Notes under the pieces: model-generated
What the model saw: the letters and a program-made list of their open reading frames with translations, nothing else
What the model was told of the DNA's origin: nothing
Databases searched by the model: none
Shown here: one piece after another, positions 63,471 through 64,000 of the stretch
Layout of the letters: each line of letters starts with the position of its first letter
How positions within the stretch are numbered: the first letter of the stretch is position 1
Origin: Dermacentor variabilis
Lineage: Eukaryota > Arthropoda > Arachnida > Ixodida > Ixodidae
Length of the DNA stretch: 64,000 nt
Direction of reading: 5' to 3'
Assembly: GCF_050947875.1 (NCBI RefSeq)
Contig: NC_134574.1
Coordinates: forward strand, 153,302,434 to 153,366,433
Made by a program: the position numbers and the translations under genes

Positions 63471-64000
63471 AGCTACAAGCAGCCCATGCTGGGTTCTAAA
63501 GTGCGAGACAGTGTAGCAATATGAGGACAGGTTGGAAGGCAGGCAACGAAAGTGGTTGTTGGGTGCCACAACCTAGCTAATCTATGCCAGTTCAGCCAAG
63601 ACAGAGGATGCATGATGAGCTGTGAACAAATAACATCTCGTCACTTGTGTTGCCTCATCTTGCTGTGCTGCCTTGCAGTTCAGAAGCCATGCAATGCCAA
63701 CTAGGCCCAATATCCCGCACTGCTCGCGCTGTGGTTTCCACTCTCTGCTTATGGCTGCCACTGTGTGAGGATCATTAAGCTCAGTTCTCATTAACATTTG
63801 TAAACTTAATGCAACATCACGCATCTGCTTCAAATTACACCTGAGTGTCCCTCTTGCTGAATATACTATGTAACATCGGAATTTATTCTTTTTTTCCTAT
63901 TGTGCCACCAACTAGCATTTTATCTGCATTTGCAATTTGTAATTGCGAGAATAAATAATTTTAATATTCAAAGATCATTTCCAGCTCTTCATCTGGTTTT

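Larger units (their letters stand above)
47491..64000. other. KIAA0319L introns and right flank
   Basis: Introns from 277 bases to 3.3 kb (56575-59918). Named contents are a TA array, a C run, the 54145-54294 foldback, a tRNA-like fragment, a piggyBac-like element, CA/GT arrays and a SINE. Elsewhere AT- or T-rich with no recognised genes. 49393-51012 is notably T-rich on this strand. 63191-64000 is intron with one SINE. Confidence 0.6.

Overview
The window looks like nuclear DNA of a hard tick, most likely a metastriate genus (Rhipicephalus, Dermacentor, Hyalomma or Amblyomma). It carries intron-rich animal genes with GT-AG splicing. The repeats are of tick type: three Ruka-like tRNA-derived SINEs, a tRNA-like SINE on the minus strand, and several short terminal-inverted-repeat elements. 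The encoded proteins are clear animal orthologues. No bacterial or viral genes, operons or CRISPR arrays were seen.

Layout. (1) 1346-9805, plus strand: the last eight coding exons of DHTKD1, the E1 subunit of mitochondrial 2-oxoadipate dehydrogenase; its 5' half lies left of the window. (2) 17261-35654, plus strand: a complete SLC3A2/4F2hc gene, 12 coding exons and 603 aa, encoding the single-pass heavy chain of heteromeric amino acid transporters. (3) 40493-43366, plus strand: a complete LIPT1 lipoyltransferase gene, four exons including a 66-base internal exon. (4) 45306-46181, minus strand: an uninterrupted METTL6 tRNA m3C methyltransferase ORF, 291 aa. (5) 47418-63190 and beyond, plus strand: the first twelve coding exons of a KIAA0319L-like membrane glycoprotein (signal peptide, MANSC, EGF-like and PKD domains); its 3' part lies right of the window. 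METTL6 and KIAA0319L diverge from a shared CpG-rich interval.

Introns and spacers are filled mainly with repeats: SINEs with perfect target-site duplications, a minus-strand solo LTR, mariner/Tigger-like and piggyBac-like non-autonomous elements, a broken LINE reverse transcriptase, foldback repeats, a 3-copy minisatellite and simple repeats. Two genes act close together in metabolism: DHTKD1 works in a complex whose E2 must be lipoylated, and LIPT1 transfers lipoyl groups to such E2 proteins. I treat their proximity as coincidence unless conserved.

I found no convincing new multi-gene system. The most unusual points are structural: duplications at the 3' ends of DHTKD1 and LIPT1, paired MITEs around a small LIPT1 exon, long near-perfect hairpins inside introns, a coding-like ORF just after the DHTKD1 stop, and the intronless METTL6. 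Exon borders were read by eye from reading frame, splice consensus and remembered protein families; no alignment or transcript data were available.
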